Both the position numbers and the translations under genes were made by a program. DNA of 64,000 nucleotides from contig NW_019154050.1 in the NCBI RefSeq assembly GCF_001653235.2, positions 206,355 to 270,354 of the forward strand. The letters are read 5' to 3'. The notes beneath the pieces are model-generated. The model worked only from the letters and a program-made list of their open reading frames with translations, searched no databases and was not told where the DNA came from. The stretch comes from Pochonia chlamydosporia 170. Its lineage: Eukaryota > Ascomycota > Sordariomycetes > Hypocreales > Clavicipitaceae. Positions 54,907 through 64,000 of this stretch are shown here, in pieces (position 1 is the stretch's first letter; each line of letters starts with the position of its first letter).

Positions 54907-57666
54907 CAGTGTGTCCAACAACCAAGTAACTTGACTTGGTTGGTTGTGATTGCTCGATACTTGTCAACCAAGCAAAGCAGGGACTTCCCGTCAACCAAGC
55001 AAACCAGCATGCTTCCCTTACTCGGCTTTACTTGACTTACTTGACAAAATTGCCAAATAGGGCATAGCGCATTGATTGGAAGTGTCTACACGCTCTGATT
55101 GGCTGCGAGGTCCCAGGGCCTCTTGGGTGCTCTCAAATTTCTTGCCCAATTCCTCAGCATTTTTACCTTGCATACGAAGAATTGCGCCAGGCTTGAAGGC
55201 ATGTCAACGCCTCCATTCTTTCGGCCGTATGGAATGGTCGAAAGGTCCACTCCACCTACAACTCCCTCCGAATCACTCGCTCCTCCGTCCAGCACGGCCA
55301 GCTCCGTGTCAACCCCGACCAAGACACTTGATGACGAAGCAGTTACACCATCCATTTGCGACGAAAGACGGCTACCAAAGAGCTCTCAATGTGCTTTCCC
55401 TATTAAGTGGGACAGCATTCGCTATGGCGGGAAGCCATTGCCATCAATTCGATACCGCCAGCCTCATAAACGCACCCTCAATTCTAAGGTCCAACCATCA
55501 GGTATCTACAAACATGGTGCTCAGCTGACAACTGATGGGGATAATAAATACTGGCTGTGCAAATATTGCCATGTGCGCGGCCACCACCACACTGCGCTGT
55601 TTTCCAGTGAAAGCACTACTAGCATCATATACCATCTGAAGAATCAGCATAAGTTGGAAGAGTTCGGGTATCCGACAGCAGTGTCAAATCCCTTCAACTT
55701 GGCGAAGGGTGCTACTAAACTCACATCATATCTTGGAGGAAGACGATTAGTATTCAACGACTTGCAATTCAAGGACCACTTCACCGACTGGGTGATCGAC
55801 CTCGACCTGACATTCCGTCAGGCAACACATCAACGCACTCATGAGATCTTTGCAAACTATATGGGAGACATTGGCAAGATTCTACCGAAGAGCCCATCCA
55901 CACTCGGTAGCTGGATCAAAGAGAAATGGGTAGGCGATACGGGGAGGCGTGTTTGGCTAAAGGAAAAGCTACAAGCTGCCACAAGCAAAATCCACATATC
56001 CATGGATGCCTGGACATCCGAAGAAGGAACAAACTATTTAGCAATTGTTGCGCACTTCTTGGATGAAAATTATAAACTGCAAACAGCACTTCTGGACCTT
56101 CCACCTCTGAAAGGGCCTCACTCCGGCGAAAACATTGCGAGGGCACTGTCGGCAGTCATCGGCTTTTACGGCATCTCTACTGTCCTAGGTTTCTTCATGA
56201 TGGACAACGCTAGCAGTAATGACACATGCATTCAGGACCTGGCAAAGAAATACCCGGCAATCAAGCCGCAGAGTCGCCTTCGATGCGTTGGTCACATGCT
56301 GAATATCATCGTCAAGGCCCTCCTCTTTGGACAAGATGTGAGCAAGCTAGAACGGCAGCTGCGTGGCGCATCTGATGAAGAGCGTTTTGAGATATGAAGA
56401 AAGCAGAGCTTTGTTGGCAAGCTCCACAACTTCTGTGTGTGGATTAACAGGAGTGATCAGCGACGAGAGCTGTTAAAACAGTATGTGTTGACAGCGTACG
56501 AAGAAGGCAGCATCGAAACCCTCTATACTAGAGTGCTAGTTGATGGTGGTATCCGCTGGAACTCTGCGTATGTGATGATTGAAAGAGCCCTCAAACTTCG
56601 CCACGCCATCGATCTTTTCTTCCTGAACTATAACCATACAGGCAAGGAATATGATGTCTCGCAGGATATGCTTACTCCGCAGGATTGGATTGATTTGAAA
56701 CACTTCCTCGACATTTTGAAACCGTTCAAAGACTTAACAAAGCGCATGGAAGGCCGAGCGAATAAAGCAGGCCTTGAAGGATCACATGGCTCCCTCCACG
56801 AAACGATTGAGTCGCTAGATGTCCTCTTCAAGGAGCTTCAAGAGGCAGGACAATTTGCAGATAATCATCCACAAGTAGTATCAACATACTATTCTTATGC
56901 CATCGACGCTGCTCGCATCAAGCTTGAAGAGTATTTTGGCCTGACAGATGCTACGCCGGCGTATCGCTGTGCGGTTGCCCTACATCCTGCAAACAAATTT
57001 GCATACTTCGAGCTGGAATGGAGTCACAACAAGAAGTGGATCATTGAAGCAAAGAGAGTGGTACGCGAAGTGTACGCCCAATACGAGGAAGCAGCTGCAG
57101 AGAGATACATGGCAGGAGCGCAACCTCAGGAAGAGGTGACTGCCGACAATGACGTAGCGTTGGACCCTCTCCAGCAGGCCCGTAAGCGTCGTCAGCGACT
57201 TGCTGCCACTGTGGCGTCAGGCTCACTAGGAACTAAGCGCATTAAGCTCACGTCTGAGCTTGATGAGTTCATGGCCCGGGCTAACAGGGCTGATGTGGAG
57301 GTTGAGGATCCGTTAGAGTGGTGGGTTGCTCACGCGGCCGACTACCCAATCCTCTCTAAAATGGCATTTGATTTGTTCAGTTGTCCAGCAATGAGCGCCG
57401 AGTGTGAGCGGGTATTCTCACAGACAAAGAAAGTAATCACTGATGAACGGAATCGTCTCCAATCGGATACTGTTGCAGCGATTGAGTGCCAAAAACATCT
57501 GCTTCGCACTTGTATTTTACCGTAGAATTGCCTATTTGGGACTAGTCGTCAAGTAATGTCAACCAAGTAAGGACTTTTTGTGACCAACCAAGTAAAGCAA
57601 AGGCTTCAGTCAACCAAGTCGAGTAAGGAAGCCATATTTTGGTTTACTTGGTTGTTGGACACACTG
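54907..57666 (+). mobile_element. hAT transposon, 2760 bp, 23-bp TIRs, no TSD
   Basis: The left end CAGTGTGTCCAACAACCAAG is the exact inverse of the right end at 57644-57666; identity extends 23 bp. CAACCAAGTAA/CAACCAAGCAA motifs recur many times near both ends as subterminal repeats. The flanks GATATTTG and GACCGTCA do not match, so the expected 8-bp duplication is missing. It contains one transposase gene with a nonsense codon. Confidence 0.87.
55201..57525 (+). pseudogene. hAT transposase 5 with one nonsense codon
   Basis: From ATG 55201 (MSTPPFFRPYG): BED finger LCKYCHVRGHHHTALF with IIYHLKNQHK, then TSKIHISMDAWTSEEG, GFFMMDNASSNDT and RLRCVGHMLNIIVKALLFGQ. At 56395-56397 a TGA stands where relatives have Trp (WRKKGPVGKLHN); the same frame then continues with RKQSFVGKLHNFCVWI, DGGIRWNSAYVMIERAL, a full C-terminal half, CPAMSAECERVFS and a stop at 57525. 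One point mutation is therefore the only visible lesion in about 775 codons. The TIRs are perfect, so the copy was probably recently active. Confidence 0.87.
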
Positions 57667-58319
57667 GACCGTCAAACGGAGCGCAATTCATGACGTAAAT
57701 TGATGCATCCTTCCGATAAAGAACAAAAAGACTCTTTTACAAGATGCTACTAATTACAAATAAATCACGGTTGGATTGATCCCGCCCCTTAAGATTTATG
57801 TAGTCCTCATGCCGAACAGCAGAGCGAAATGAGCTTCATTTCCCGTTGGTTTACAAGGGTTGCACAGACGCGGAACGGGGCGCGTTCTGAAGATTTTCGT
57901 GTCTACTTCGTCATGATTACGGAACGGGCCCCATTTCATGGCAAAAAATCCGGGGGTGGATGTCACAGAGTTTGATTGGTTTAAAAGCTGGAACGGGGCC
58001 CGTTCCTGTAGAAAATAGTAGTTGACATTCGATAAAGAGGGATGGAAGAAATTAATAAGAGGGTAGAATAATCTCGTTCCCTTAAGTGGGAGTGCTGAAA
58101 GATGCGGATTGCAGGCATGTGCTGATACAATACATGCAGTGGGCGTGGGATGCGCCACAAGTACTCGTATAAACGGGAGCGACAACCCTCCACGCATTTC
58201 AGTTGAACTCCTTCCACCAATAGTCCCCGTATTTTCTTAGTCGGGTCAGAACGGGGACCAACGGTCCGAGCACTTTCCTGCCTTGCTGGGGCGGGTGCTA
58301 CATCCCCGAATTAGCATGG
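57667..58319. other. Spacer with repeated GAACGGGG motifs
   Basis: No gene. The motif GAACGGG(G) occurs at about 57873, 57922, 57991, 58250 and 58337. At 57990-58006 it forms the perfect palindrome GGAACGGGGCCCGTTCC. See findings. Confidence 0.5.
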
Positions 58320-58817
58320 TCATGGTCTAAGACGTTCAGAACGGGAATGCACAAACCTGAATCCCAATTTGGCATATTTGATCCAACCACCCGCGGGACA
58401 ATCATTGATCAACTTCGTGAAGGCGGCATTGACGCCATTCTTGTCCTCCTTGGTTAAGTTTACTATACTGCCGTCCGTGCTCTTAATCGCGTAGTCGTAC
58501 TTCAAGTCGCCCCAATAGAAGCAGTCGAACCTGGTCGATTGCTTCCTGTCGTTTGTCTCGAGCCAATCGTCGAAGGCTCTTGTGGCATAATAAATTGCCG
58601 AACTTGATGTGCCATAAATCGTTTTGCTCGAGTAGCAAGTAGGACTAGGACAGTAACCATAGTCGGATTGACAGCCACCTCCGCATTCCAAGGGGTGGTG
58701 CCGCAGCGGCCATCCTTGCTACAGCAGTCACCGTATTTGCTCCCTGGGCAGAGGTAGCCCTTCTCCCCCCCGCATGACCCGCCCGGTGACTCCATATTAG
58801 GCGGTGGAGCTATGGCG
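58320..58817 (-). pseudogene. Chitin-binding (hevein-type) protein fragment
   Basis: Minus-strand frame: SPGGSCGGEKGYLCPGSKYG, DCCSKDGRCGTTP, then in a shifted frame ECGGGCQSDYGYCPSPTC, the eight-cysteine pattern of the type 1 chitin-binding domain. The second frame goes on with YYATRAFDDWLETNDRKQST and FTKLINDCPAGGWIKYAKLG to a stop at 58320. A one-base loss near 58690 separates the two halves of the domain. There is no signal peptide; upstream it runs into a copia gag. The normal role would be binding fungal or insect chitin outside the cell. Confidence 0.65.
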
Positions 58818-59496
58818 GCTTCTTTCGTTGGAAAGCCGTAGCACGACTGGAAGACCGGGATCGACCCACTCCAGATGGACACGTGATTGCTATCAATGCC
58901 ATTGTTACATCAATGAGTTCCAACTCCTTGCTTTCCAGAGCGCTCTGCACTTTTTCCATTGTCAGGGTCTCCGTTGAGGCATTCAGAATCTCGATTGTCG
59001 TGTCGAAGGCATCGTCCATGCTCATTTGCAGGAAGCAAATCAACAGCTGCTCATGGATAACGATATCTTTGTCTTGGTTATTGATCTGAGCTCGGAGACG
59101 CTTCAGGTCGTCGACCTTCTCCTGCACAGTTCTATTAGTCTGCGTACTAACATCGTACATCATGCGGATGAGCTGTCGAAGGCGCGCTTTGTTTGATGCA
59201 GCGTATCGGTTTATGAGGGACTGGTAAATCGCTCGCGGATCGATGAGGTGATTAACTGAGTTCTTGTGGATCTGGTCGATGCTCTGTCGTATCTTCATTC
59301 GCGCGAGAGAGATATTTTTGATGTCTGCTGTGCTCTTCTCTCCTGGAGTTGAAAAGCCTGACGATTCCGGCGTTGCCTCACTGGTGACGTAACTCATAAG
59401 ATCGTCGCTCAACAAGCTATCTTCAATATCCATCTTCCAGCTGTCAAAGGAGTCTCTCCCATCAAGGATAGTTCCTTTGTAGTCTTTCTTGCCCAT
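58810..59496 (-). pseudogene. Copia-type gag, 3' truncated
   Basis: MGKKDYKGTILDGRDSFDSW opens a 228-residue frame with ARMKIRQSIDQIHKNSV, LINRYAASNKARLRQLIRMM, NRTVQEKVDDLKRLRAQI and LLICFLQMSMDDAFDTTIEI, the gag (UBN2-like) core of Ty1/copia elements. It ends in a basic SGVGRSRSSSRATAFQRKK stretch. The zinc knuckle and all of pol are gone, replaced by the chitin-binding fragment at about 58800-58880. The leader upstream holds a primer-binding site and an LTR. Confidence 0.78.
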
Positions 59497-59586
59497 AGTG
59501 CCGGGTCTTTTGGTGCCAACCGTCGATTCTTGACGAAAAACTGTTCTTGTACTCCGAGTTCAATCGTGCACCGGAAGCACAATAAA

Positions 59587-59605
59587 GGCGACCGGGCTCA
59601 TAACC
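59587..59605 (-). promoter_or_regulatory. Copia primer-binding site
   Basis: Immediately inside the LTR the minus strand reads GGTTATGAGCCCGGTCGCC. Its complement GGGCTCATAACC is the anticodon-loop region of initiator tRNA-Met, as used by half-tRNA-primed copia elements. Confidence 0.65.
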
Positions 59606-59978
59606 TGTTGTGATTGAACTTACTTCTATTAAAGTCTGGCTGACAGCTCTCATACATCTATATACCCAGTGGCACGGGCCGTGCCACTACGCAGCGACTC
59701 AGCTGCCTAAAAATGTCTCGGGACGTGACCCACACCAAGTCAACAGATATATCCAGATAGCAGAGTTGATATCGATATATCGTATCCAAATAAGCAGGTC
59801 TGTTGCTTAGCTGTCATAACGTCGGTTATCATGACTAAGCGTAGCCGAAAAACAGATTCGGACGAAAGGAAGTGTTTTGATATTAAAAGGAGAGCTGCAG
59901 ACAGAGTCTGCAGCTCGAACAACAAGAACAAAAATTTTGAGAAGAAGCTTAGTTAACAATGAGTCTCATAACGTGACA
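59606..59978 (-). mobile_element. Copia 5' LTR
   Basis: A 373-bp candidate LTR, in minus orientation running from TGTCACGTTATG to ATCACAACA, directly followed by the primer-binding site and the gag gene. It includes an inverted CTGCAGACTC/GAGTCTGCAG near 59893-59915. The limits rest on TG...CA ends and PBS position; no second LTR is available for comparison. Confidence 0.6.
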
Positions 59979-60030
59979 GGAGTGTCCAGCTCACTAAGTT
60001 ATGCTGTCCAGCTCACTATGCACTTACGTT

Positions 60031-60055
60031 ATTGTTTGTATTATTTACCACACTG
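60031..60055. mobile_element. hAT terminus remnant, family B
   Basis: Ends TATTATTTACCACACTG, inverse of CAGTGTGGTAAATAATA, identical to the end at 42645. Just upstream TGTCCAGCTCACTA appears twice in tandem (59984 and 60007). No partner end found. Confidence 0.4.
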
Positions 60056-60128
60056 AATATACACACTCTGCCCATGCCACGTCGCACAGTTTGAAGTCCA
60101 TTATACCCCTGTGAAGCCATGCTCGTCC

Positions 60129-61017
60129 TTAAGAGTCACGTAGAGTACGTGCATGGGGTGGATTCGCGTCATTGTAGGCGAAGCTGAAGTGGTGCTTCAC
60201 CAGGCTGCGCATCCCACCGCAGGTCAGTTCCACAAGTCGATTAAGAATGGAAAACTCCATCTTAAGCTTCACGCTGTAGACGAAGGGCCTGAAGGCAACC
60301 TCAGTGTCAAAGAAACAAAAGCTTGCAAGCAAAACAATGGCAATGTCAAACGGGATGACTATGACATTAACCGGAATTAGATGGTTCCGCACCTTCCGGG
60401 CAGCGTTATCGCGCAGGTAACGTTGGAATGAGAAGACGGCGAGGGACTTTCAGATATAGATTCCGGAGATAGTAAGTTCTAGGACAGCAAACCCTGTAAT
60501 TTGAACCCTCTCTTGGATATTAAAGCCGCTAATTGAATTCGAATCGAGACTGATGTACTATGCATAGAGGAGCGCGACAGTGGGAACGCGCAGTATAACT
60601 GCGTTGATAATAATCATAGCCAGGACGATCCTTAAACATCGCTGGCTGCTAACAACCAGATGGAGACGGGAATATAAAAACAACAGATTGCCCGGTAACC
60701 ATTGAGACCGAACCAATGGCTATGAGAGCGATGCACAGAGCTTGTGGCTCGGATTGTACAATGTGCAGTAGCAGATTTCCAATGGAATATGGTGCGATGT
60801 CATTTGTAGCAACAACAAAGCTCCAAAAATAAAAGCCTTTCCTTGTCCTAAATGCTGTGAGGATGATACAGTTGAGCTCCATGACAGCGCACAGGGAGAT
60901 ACCCCACTGAAAACCCTCGATCACCAGATCCGGCGCATCACCCGAAAATCCCTTAAGGCGCATCCAATGGCCACTCTCAAAACTTCTCACAATCCATAGG
61001 ATCCCCATATACTCCAC
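60129..61017 (-). pseudogene. Seven-TM fungal membrane protein, broken
   Basis: Frame 1 (from 61017): LVIEGFQWGISLCAVMELNC, TRKGFYFWSFVVATNDIAPY and IAIGSVSMVTGQSVV. After a one-base shift near 60680: LYSRLHLVVSSQRCLRIVLA and MIIINAVILRVP, a stop, then ERVQITGFAVLELTISGIYI, a TGA in place of a likely Trp, and RYLRDNAARKVRNHLIPVNV, FRPFVYSVKLKMEFSILNRL. The order of helices matches a family of fungal PTH11-neighbour seven-TM proteins of unknown function. At least one frameshift and two stops make it a relic. Confidence 0.6.
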
Positions 61018-61487
61018 CGCGCCATCCGCCTGGGATCATAATGCAAACGGTTCAACATTCCCTCTTCCTAAAATTGGAGATGCTGCAGCCCGATCTAAAG
61101 ATTGCTAGTTTCAGTGGTTGAAAGACGAGTCAGCTGACGTCGGAACATTATCGTGGTTGTACAAACATAGCAATTGTTGCAATTAAGAAAGCAGGGTTCG
61201 AATGAGAGGCGCTGTAATGGATACTTTTCTTTCTTTCATTATCCGAAGGGCGTCAGGAACTGCCGTGGCACCGTAACACTCATCAACCAAACTATTTAGA
61301 CAGTCACAGTAAAACATGTCAATACGTCCCCGATTAATATGTTTATTACTTTCAAATTTTTGTAACTATCTTGTATGAGTCGCGGTAGGTAGCACATAAT
61401 TTGTTGGTAATAGAGGGCATGCGAAGGGCGAATATCCGTCCCTGGTGGACATGTTTGTCCCTGGCGTGTGGAGTTTTAAAGCCCGAT

Positions 61488-62022
61488 TTAGAACTTAAGG
61501 GGAGCAGAAGGGGTAGGGCTAACGACTGGGCCAGACGGGGCAGTGGCCGCCTTCCTGGCTGCCGCTAAGGCCTTTCCATTCTCCTTAAGCTGCTTTTTCT
61601 TATCCTCTGGGAGACCCTGGCGGATGGTCTTGAACTTCGCGAAGGCATCCTCCTCCTTCTGCTTAAGGTCCTGGGGAATGGCGTCGTCGGCGGCTTTCTC
61701 GGCGGCCTTCATATCTTGCCTGGCCTGGTCAAGCTCGGGTGAGATGGCCTTTCGCTTGTCTTTGAGCTTCTGGACAGCGGGGCTATCTGGTGCCTCATTC
61801 TGGCGCCTGTCCAGTTCCACCAAAGCCTCGGCTCGGCTGAGAACGTCGGGCCCGGCGAGGATGTTGACTCCACGGCGGTCATGATGAATTGACGCCGCCA
61901 ATGCGGACGCGCTTACTAGTTCACGGGCATGTCAGCAGGCGATTAAATTATGCGGGGAAAAAAAAGCAGGGTCATCTCAAAATCATACGAGCAAAAAGAG
62001 CCAAGTTGTTGATGCGAACCAT
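61488..62022 (-). CDS. Small secreted charged protein, unknown
   Basis: Two exons, 62022-61989 and 61915-61488, with a 73-nt intron (GTATGA, CTGAC, ACTAG) give 153 residues. The splice joins MVRINNLALFAL to SASALAASIHHDRRG, forming a signal peptide only when the intron is removed, strong support for the model. The mature part is hydrophilic and helical, rich in Lys, Glu, Ala and Gln (ELDQARQDMKAAEKAADDAI, KKKQLKENGKALAAARKA), and ends in a Pro/Ser tail SGPVVSPTPSAPLKF. No cysteine in the mature part. No family recognised. A TATA-poor, AT-rich leader lies upstream to about 62130. Confidence 0.72.
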
Positions 62023-62533
62023 TGTGAAGGATGTTAAGGGTTGTTGACAGTAGAATTGCTTGTTGTTATTGTTTTGGATTGAGAGTATAGACCAGCTATA
62101 CTTGATTGATGTTCAGAGCTTAAGAGAAGAAGTTGTTAAGATAGATAATGTACTGATGATGCTGAATTGAGAGAGAATGGGTGGGATGCTTAGGGTATTT
62201 GTATTCCATGGCGGTCAATGGCTGCTCTTGATATCGGGTCTGCGTGGTAAACCTGACCCAGCGGGAATTCTCTGCGGGTATTTCGTTTTCTGTCTGAGTG
62301 TTTTGGATGATTAGGACCGTTACAAGTTTGGTATCATGAAGGGCCTCGCCTTGCTTGGATGGCTGAGTCGTTTCGCGTGGTTTAAGGAAGCCGGAAAGTC
62401 TAAAACGAGAGAGCTAAAACAAGTGAAGTAGACACTCCTTGGCCTTCCCGAGTTCTTTGTAGCGCGAACAGCGCGACCCCGCCGAAACCTTCATCTCTGG
62501 GAAAATTGAAACAGCGCCATTTAATGTTGATCT
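62023..62533. other. Promoter side of the small secreted gene
   Basis: No gene seen. AT-rich next to the ATG, then unique-looking sequence. Confidence 0.35.
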
Positions 62534-62905
62534 TCAAGCGTGTCTCAAGCTGTAGGGCTTGACAACCAGGATATCTTGACATTTGGCCGGCCGTTGATTA
62601 TTCGTTTTTGCTGGATCTGACTCGTTCCACTCTACTTTATACAGCTCCGCCTCACCCACAGCCAGCTCTTGACTCGAATCTTGGCCTTCACGGAACAGTT
62701 TTAGTTTAATCTTTTGCCCCTGGTACACAGTGCCTACGCTGTGTATCGGCACTTCACCGTTATTATTCAATAATTCAACCCCAGAGCTGCCCAAGTAAAC
62801 AGCTTTATCCCACACTTGATTCGAGTGAGAAAGTTGATCTTGGCAGGGTTCTCTAGCGGAAGAATCGACTCGATCTGCTTGTGGCGCTGAGTCAAGGTTG
62901 TGGCA
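62534..62905 (-). pseudogene. C-terminal fragment of an unrecognised protein
   Basis: Open minus frame of about 123 codons after TAA near 62905: CHNLDSAPQADRVDSSAREP, QVWDKAVYLGSSGVELLNNN, QGQKIKLKLFREGQDSSQEL and GEAELYKVEWNESDP, ending VVKPYSLRHA. Composition is protein-like, with no start codon context and no known domain seen. It could be the last exon of a gene, since AAG precedes it. Confidence 0.35.
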
Positions 62906-63065
62906 TGTGGCTTATTTCCTTATGGAAGGCGTCCTATTGAGCGTTGATGCACCCATAGGAGGTTGGTGCCTGGTTTTGCAATGAATTAGACATTACGAGT
63001 CGAACATTATCGAAACGAGCTCCGCTACGAATAATAGGGCTGCTTGTATTGTGGCATATATTTGA

Positions 63066-63446
63066 GCGAGACGCCTGAGCTACGAGAGACCAGGTGGCGT
63101 TGGCATCTACTTCATCAATCATGTCGGCGAGAACAAGTACTCTGCCAATGTCATGATCTACCGAAGACCGAATGTCTTTGGACAAGACGAAATCGATGAG
63201 ATGGCAGAGACGAATGGGGAGACTGAGAAGAATGGTACGTCCAACAGCACCAATGATCACGCCAAGTCAGATGTCCGTGCTGCGCAAGGTATCTGGCTAG
63301 CGAGAGTACGGCCGGAAGATTGTGAGAACCTGATCAAGTATACCGTACTCAAGGGCAAGCAGATCAAGCCGGAGAGCCAACTACGAGGTGGTTTTGACAG
63401 AATGGAGGGATTAACAGCTGGTCATGAGCGAACCATGACTGGATGA
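63066..63446 (+). pseudogene. C-terminal part of an AIM32/sucrase-ferredoxin-like protein
   Basis: The frame gives RLSYERPGGVGIYFINHVGE, NKYSANVMIYRRPN, a Ser/Asn/Glu-rich loop, then GIWLARVRPEDCENLIKYTV and KPESQLRGGFDR. The HVGxxKYxxNV motif followed by WxxRVxPEDxxxI is the signature of thioredoxin-like [2Fe-2S] proteins of the AIM32/sucrase-ferredoxin-like family. The usual second His (HVGGHK) is Asn here. The frame is closed by TGA at 63063 and the N-terminal half with the cluster cysteines is not seen, so it is a fragment or the last exon of a gene. Confidence 0.5.
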
Positions 63447-63477
63447 AACGCCGACCAAGTTTCACAACGACTCGGGG

Positions 63478-63774
63478 TGTCAACGGACATCTAATAATAC
63501 CATTTTCAGTCATTACAGAATAATACAACACGGAATCTTCGGATAAAAATGCAACTAAATAGCAGGATTTACAACACAAGAAACTTCAATATATTGACTA
63601 CAAAAAGCAATTATGTTGAGGGACTATCGGATGTAACTAGAAGGAAAATCTCGGCAGCTCCTTTTCACTAAATTGCAAGACAGCTATAAAAGGAAGGAAG
63701 ATTCCATCTAGTTATGTAGAAAAGAAGGACCAAAAAATCCACTGTCCAAAGATATCTAGCTCGTAACTTGATAC
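63478..63774. mobile_element. Solo LTR, family A, copy 2 (TSD CGGGG)
   Basis: A 297-bp copy of the repeat at 11084-11378, same orientation, TGTCAACGGACATC to AACTTGATA, flanked by CGGGG at 63473-63477 and 63775-63779. It contains CTATAAAAGGAAGG as a TATA-like promoter. Confidence 0.75.
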
Positions 63775-64000
63775 GGGGAATAGGACCGTTGCAGAAATGG
63801 GAGAGAAGATGTCATTATAGACACCAAGACAGCGCTTGTGAGGGAATCATGTGACCTGCCCGTTTAATGAATGTCTCACTTTGTGAGCATTGTGTAAATA
63901 GCTTCAGCCAGAGTTCCTTTACGGGTTCTCTTTTTCTCCTTGTGAATAATCGCTTCATCCAAGTCGCACTCGACCTTGTTCGTGCACTCGTACCGTTACA
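63775..64000. other. Window end, possible further LTR
   Basis: No gene. The last bases, CGTACCGTTACA, look like the 3' terminus of a TG...CA LTR (compare CCCGTTACA at 46036-46044), but the start of such an LTR was not found. Confidence 0.25.

Noticed and set aside
56395..56397. RIP as cause of the TGG to TGA change
   Set aside because: The change on the other strand is C to T in CpC context, not CpA, and the element shows no general transition load or AT enrichment.
59590..59603. A tRNA-Met gene, because GGGCTCATAACC matches an anticodon loop
   Set aside because: No acceptor, D or T arm around it; it fits a copia primer-binding site beside the LTR.

Overview
The window is a stretch of nuclear DNA from a filamentous ascomycete, most likely a sordariomycete of the Fusarium/Metarhizium type (inference). 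It has short introns of 44-73 nt with GT-AG ends and CTNAC branch sites, secreted-enzyme genes, a NACHT-ankyrin NLR, OrsD-type zinc-finger proteins, Tad-type LINE pieces, copia pieces and many hAT elements. No tRNA, rRNA or CRISPR array was seen. It reads as an accessory, transposon-rich compartment: intact host-type genes are separated by whole, nested, truncated or decayed mobile elements and by fragments of other genes.

Layout. 0-6 kb: an apparently complete hAT transposase gene (344-2830, one intron); a 278-bp hAT-like MITE with an 8-bp target duplication (3317-3594); a second hAT transposase damaged by that MITE and by a frameshift (to 5944). 6-16 kb: a GH3 beta-glucosidase tail, the last exon of a short-chain dehydrogenase, an intact five-exon fucose-permease-like MFS transporter (9263-7612, minus), a broken seven-TM receptor-like gene ended by a solo LTR, an ankyrin remnant, and an intact four-exon secreted GH29 alpha-L-fucosidase (13641-15553). 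16-24 kb: a fragment of an OrsD/recombinase-like protein, a telomere-like motif, a solo LTR, then a large spliced gene of unknown family (about 17368-21689) and a deleted tandem paralogue (21877-23878). 24-30 kb: TPR and Zn2Cys6 regulator fragments and an intact NLR gene (nucleoside phosphorylase-NACHT-ankyrin, 26272-30050). 30-38 kb: a LINE that lost its reverse transcriptase, then a 1197-residue OrsD/recombinase-like ORF with tandem partial copies. 38-43 kb: a truncated hAT joined to a Helitron-type Pif1 helicase, a solo LTR with TTGTA duplications, and a LINE tail. 43-50 kb: a secreted protein gene with a probable frameshift, a solo LTR with AATGC duplications, diverged repeats, and an intact secreted phospholipase A2. 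50-58 kb: a DUF659-type transposase gene split by a complete hAT with TIRs and TGTGCCAG duplications, and cut off by a second hAT carrying one nonsense codon. 58-64 kb: a chitin-binding gene fragment abutting a copia gag with its LTR and tRNA-type primer site, a broken seven-TM gene, a small spliced secreted protein, an AIM32-like C-terminal fragment and a solo LTR.

How the genes may work together. The fucosidase and the fucose-permease-like transporter, about 4.4 kb apart, would fit release and uptake of L-fucose; the neighbouring dehydrogenase exon may be a relic of a wider sugar cluster. The secreted PLA2, the secreted 153-aa protein and the chitin-binding remnant are the kinds of genes often found in repeat-rich compartments of plant- or insect-associated fungi. 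The best candidates for something undescribed are the OrsD proteins with a C-terminal arrangement resembling a tyrosine recombinase, and the large unknown paralogous family at 17-24 kb.
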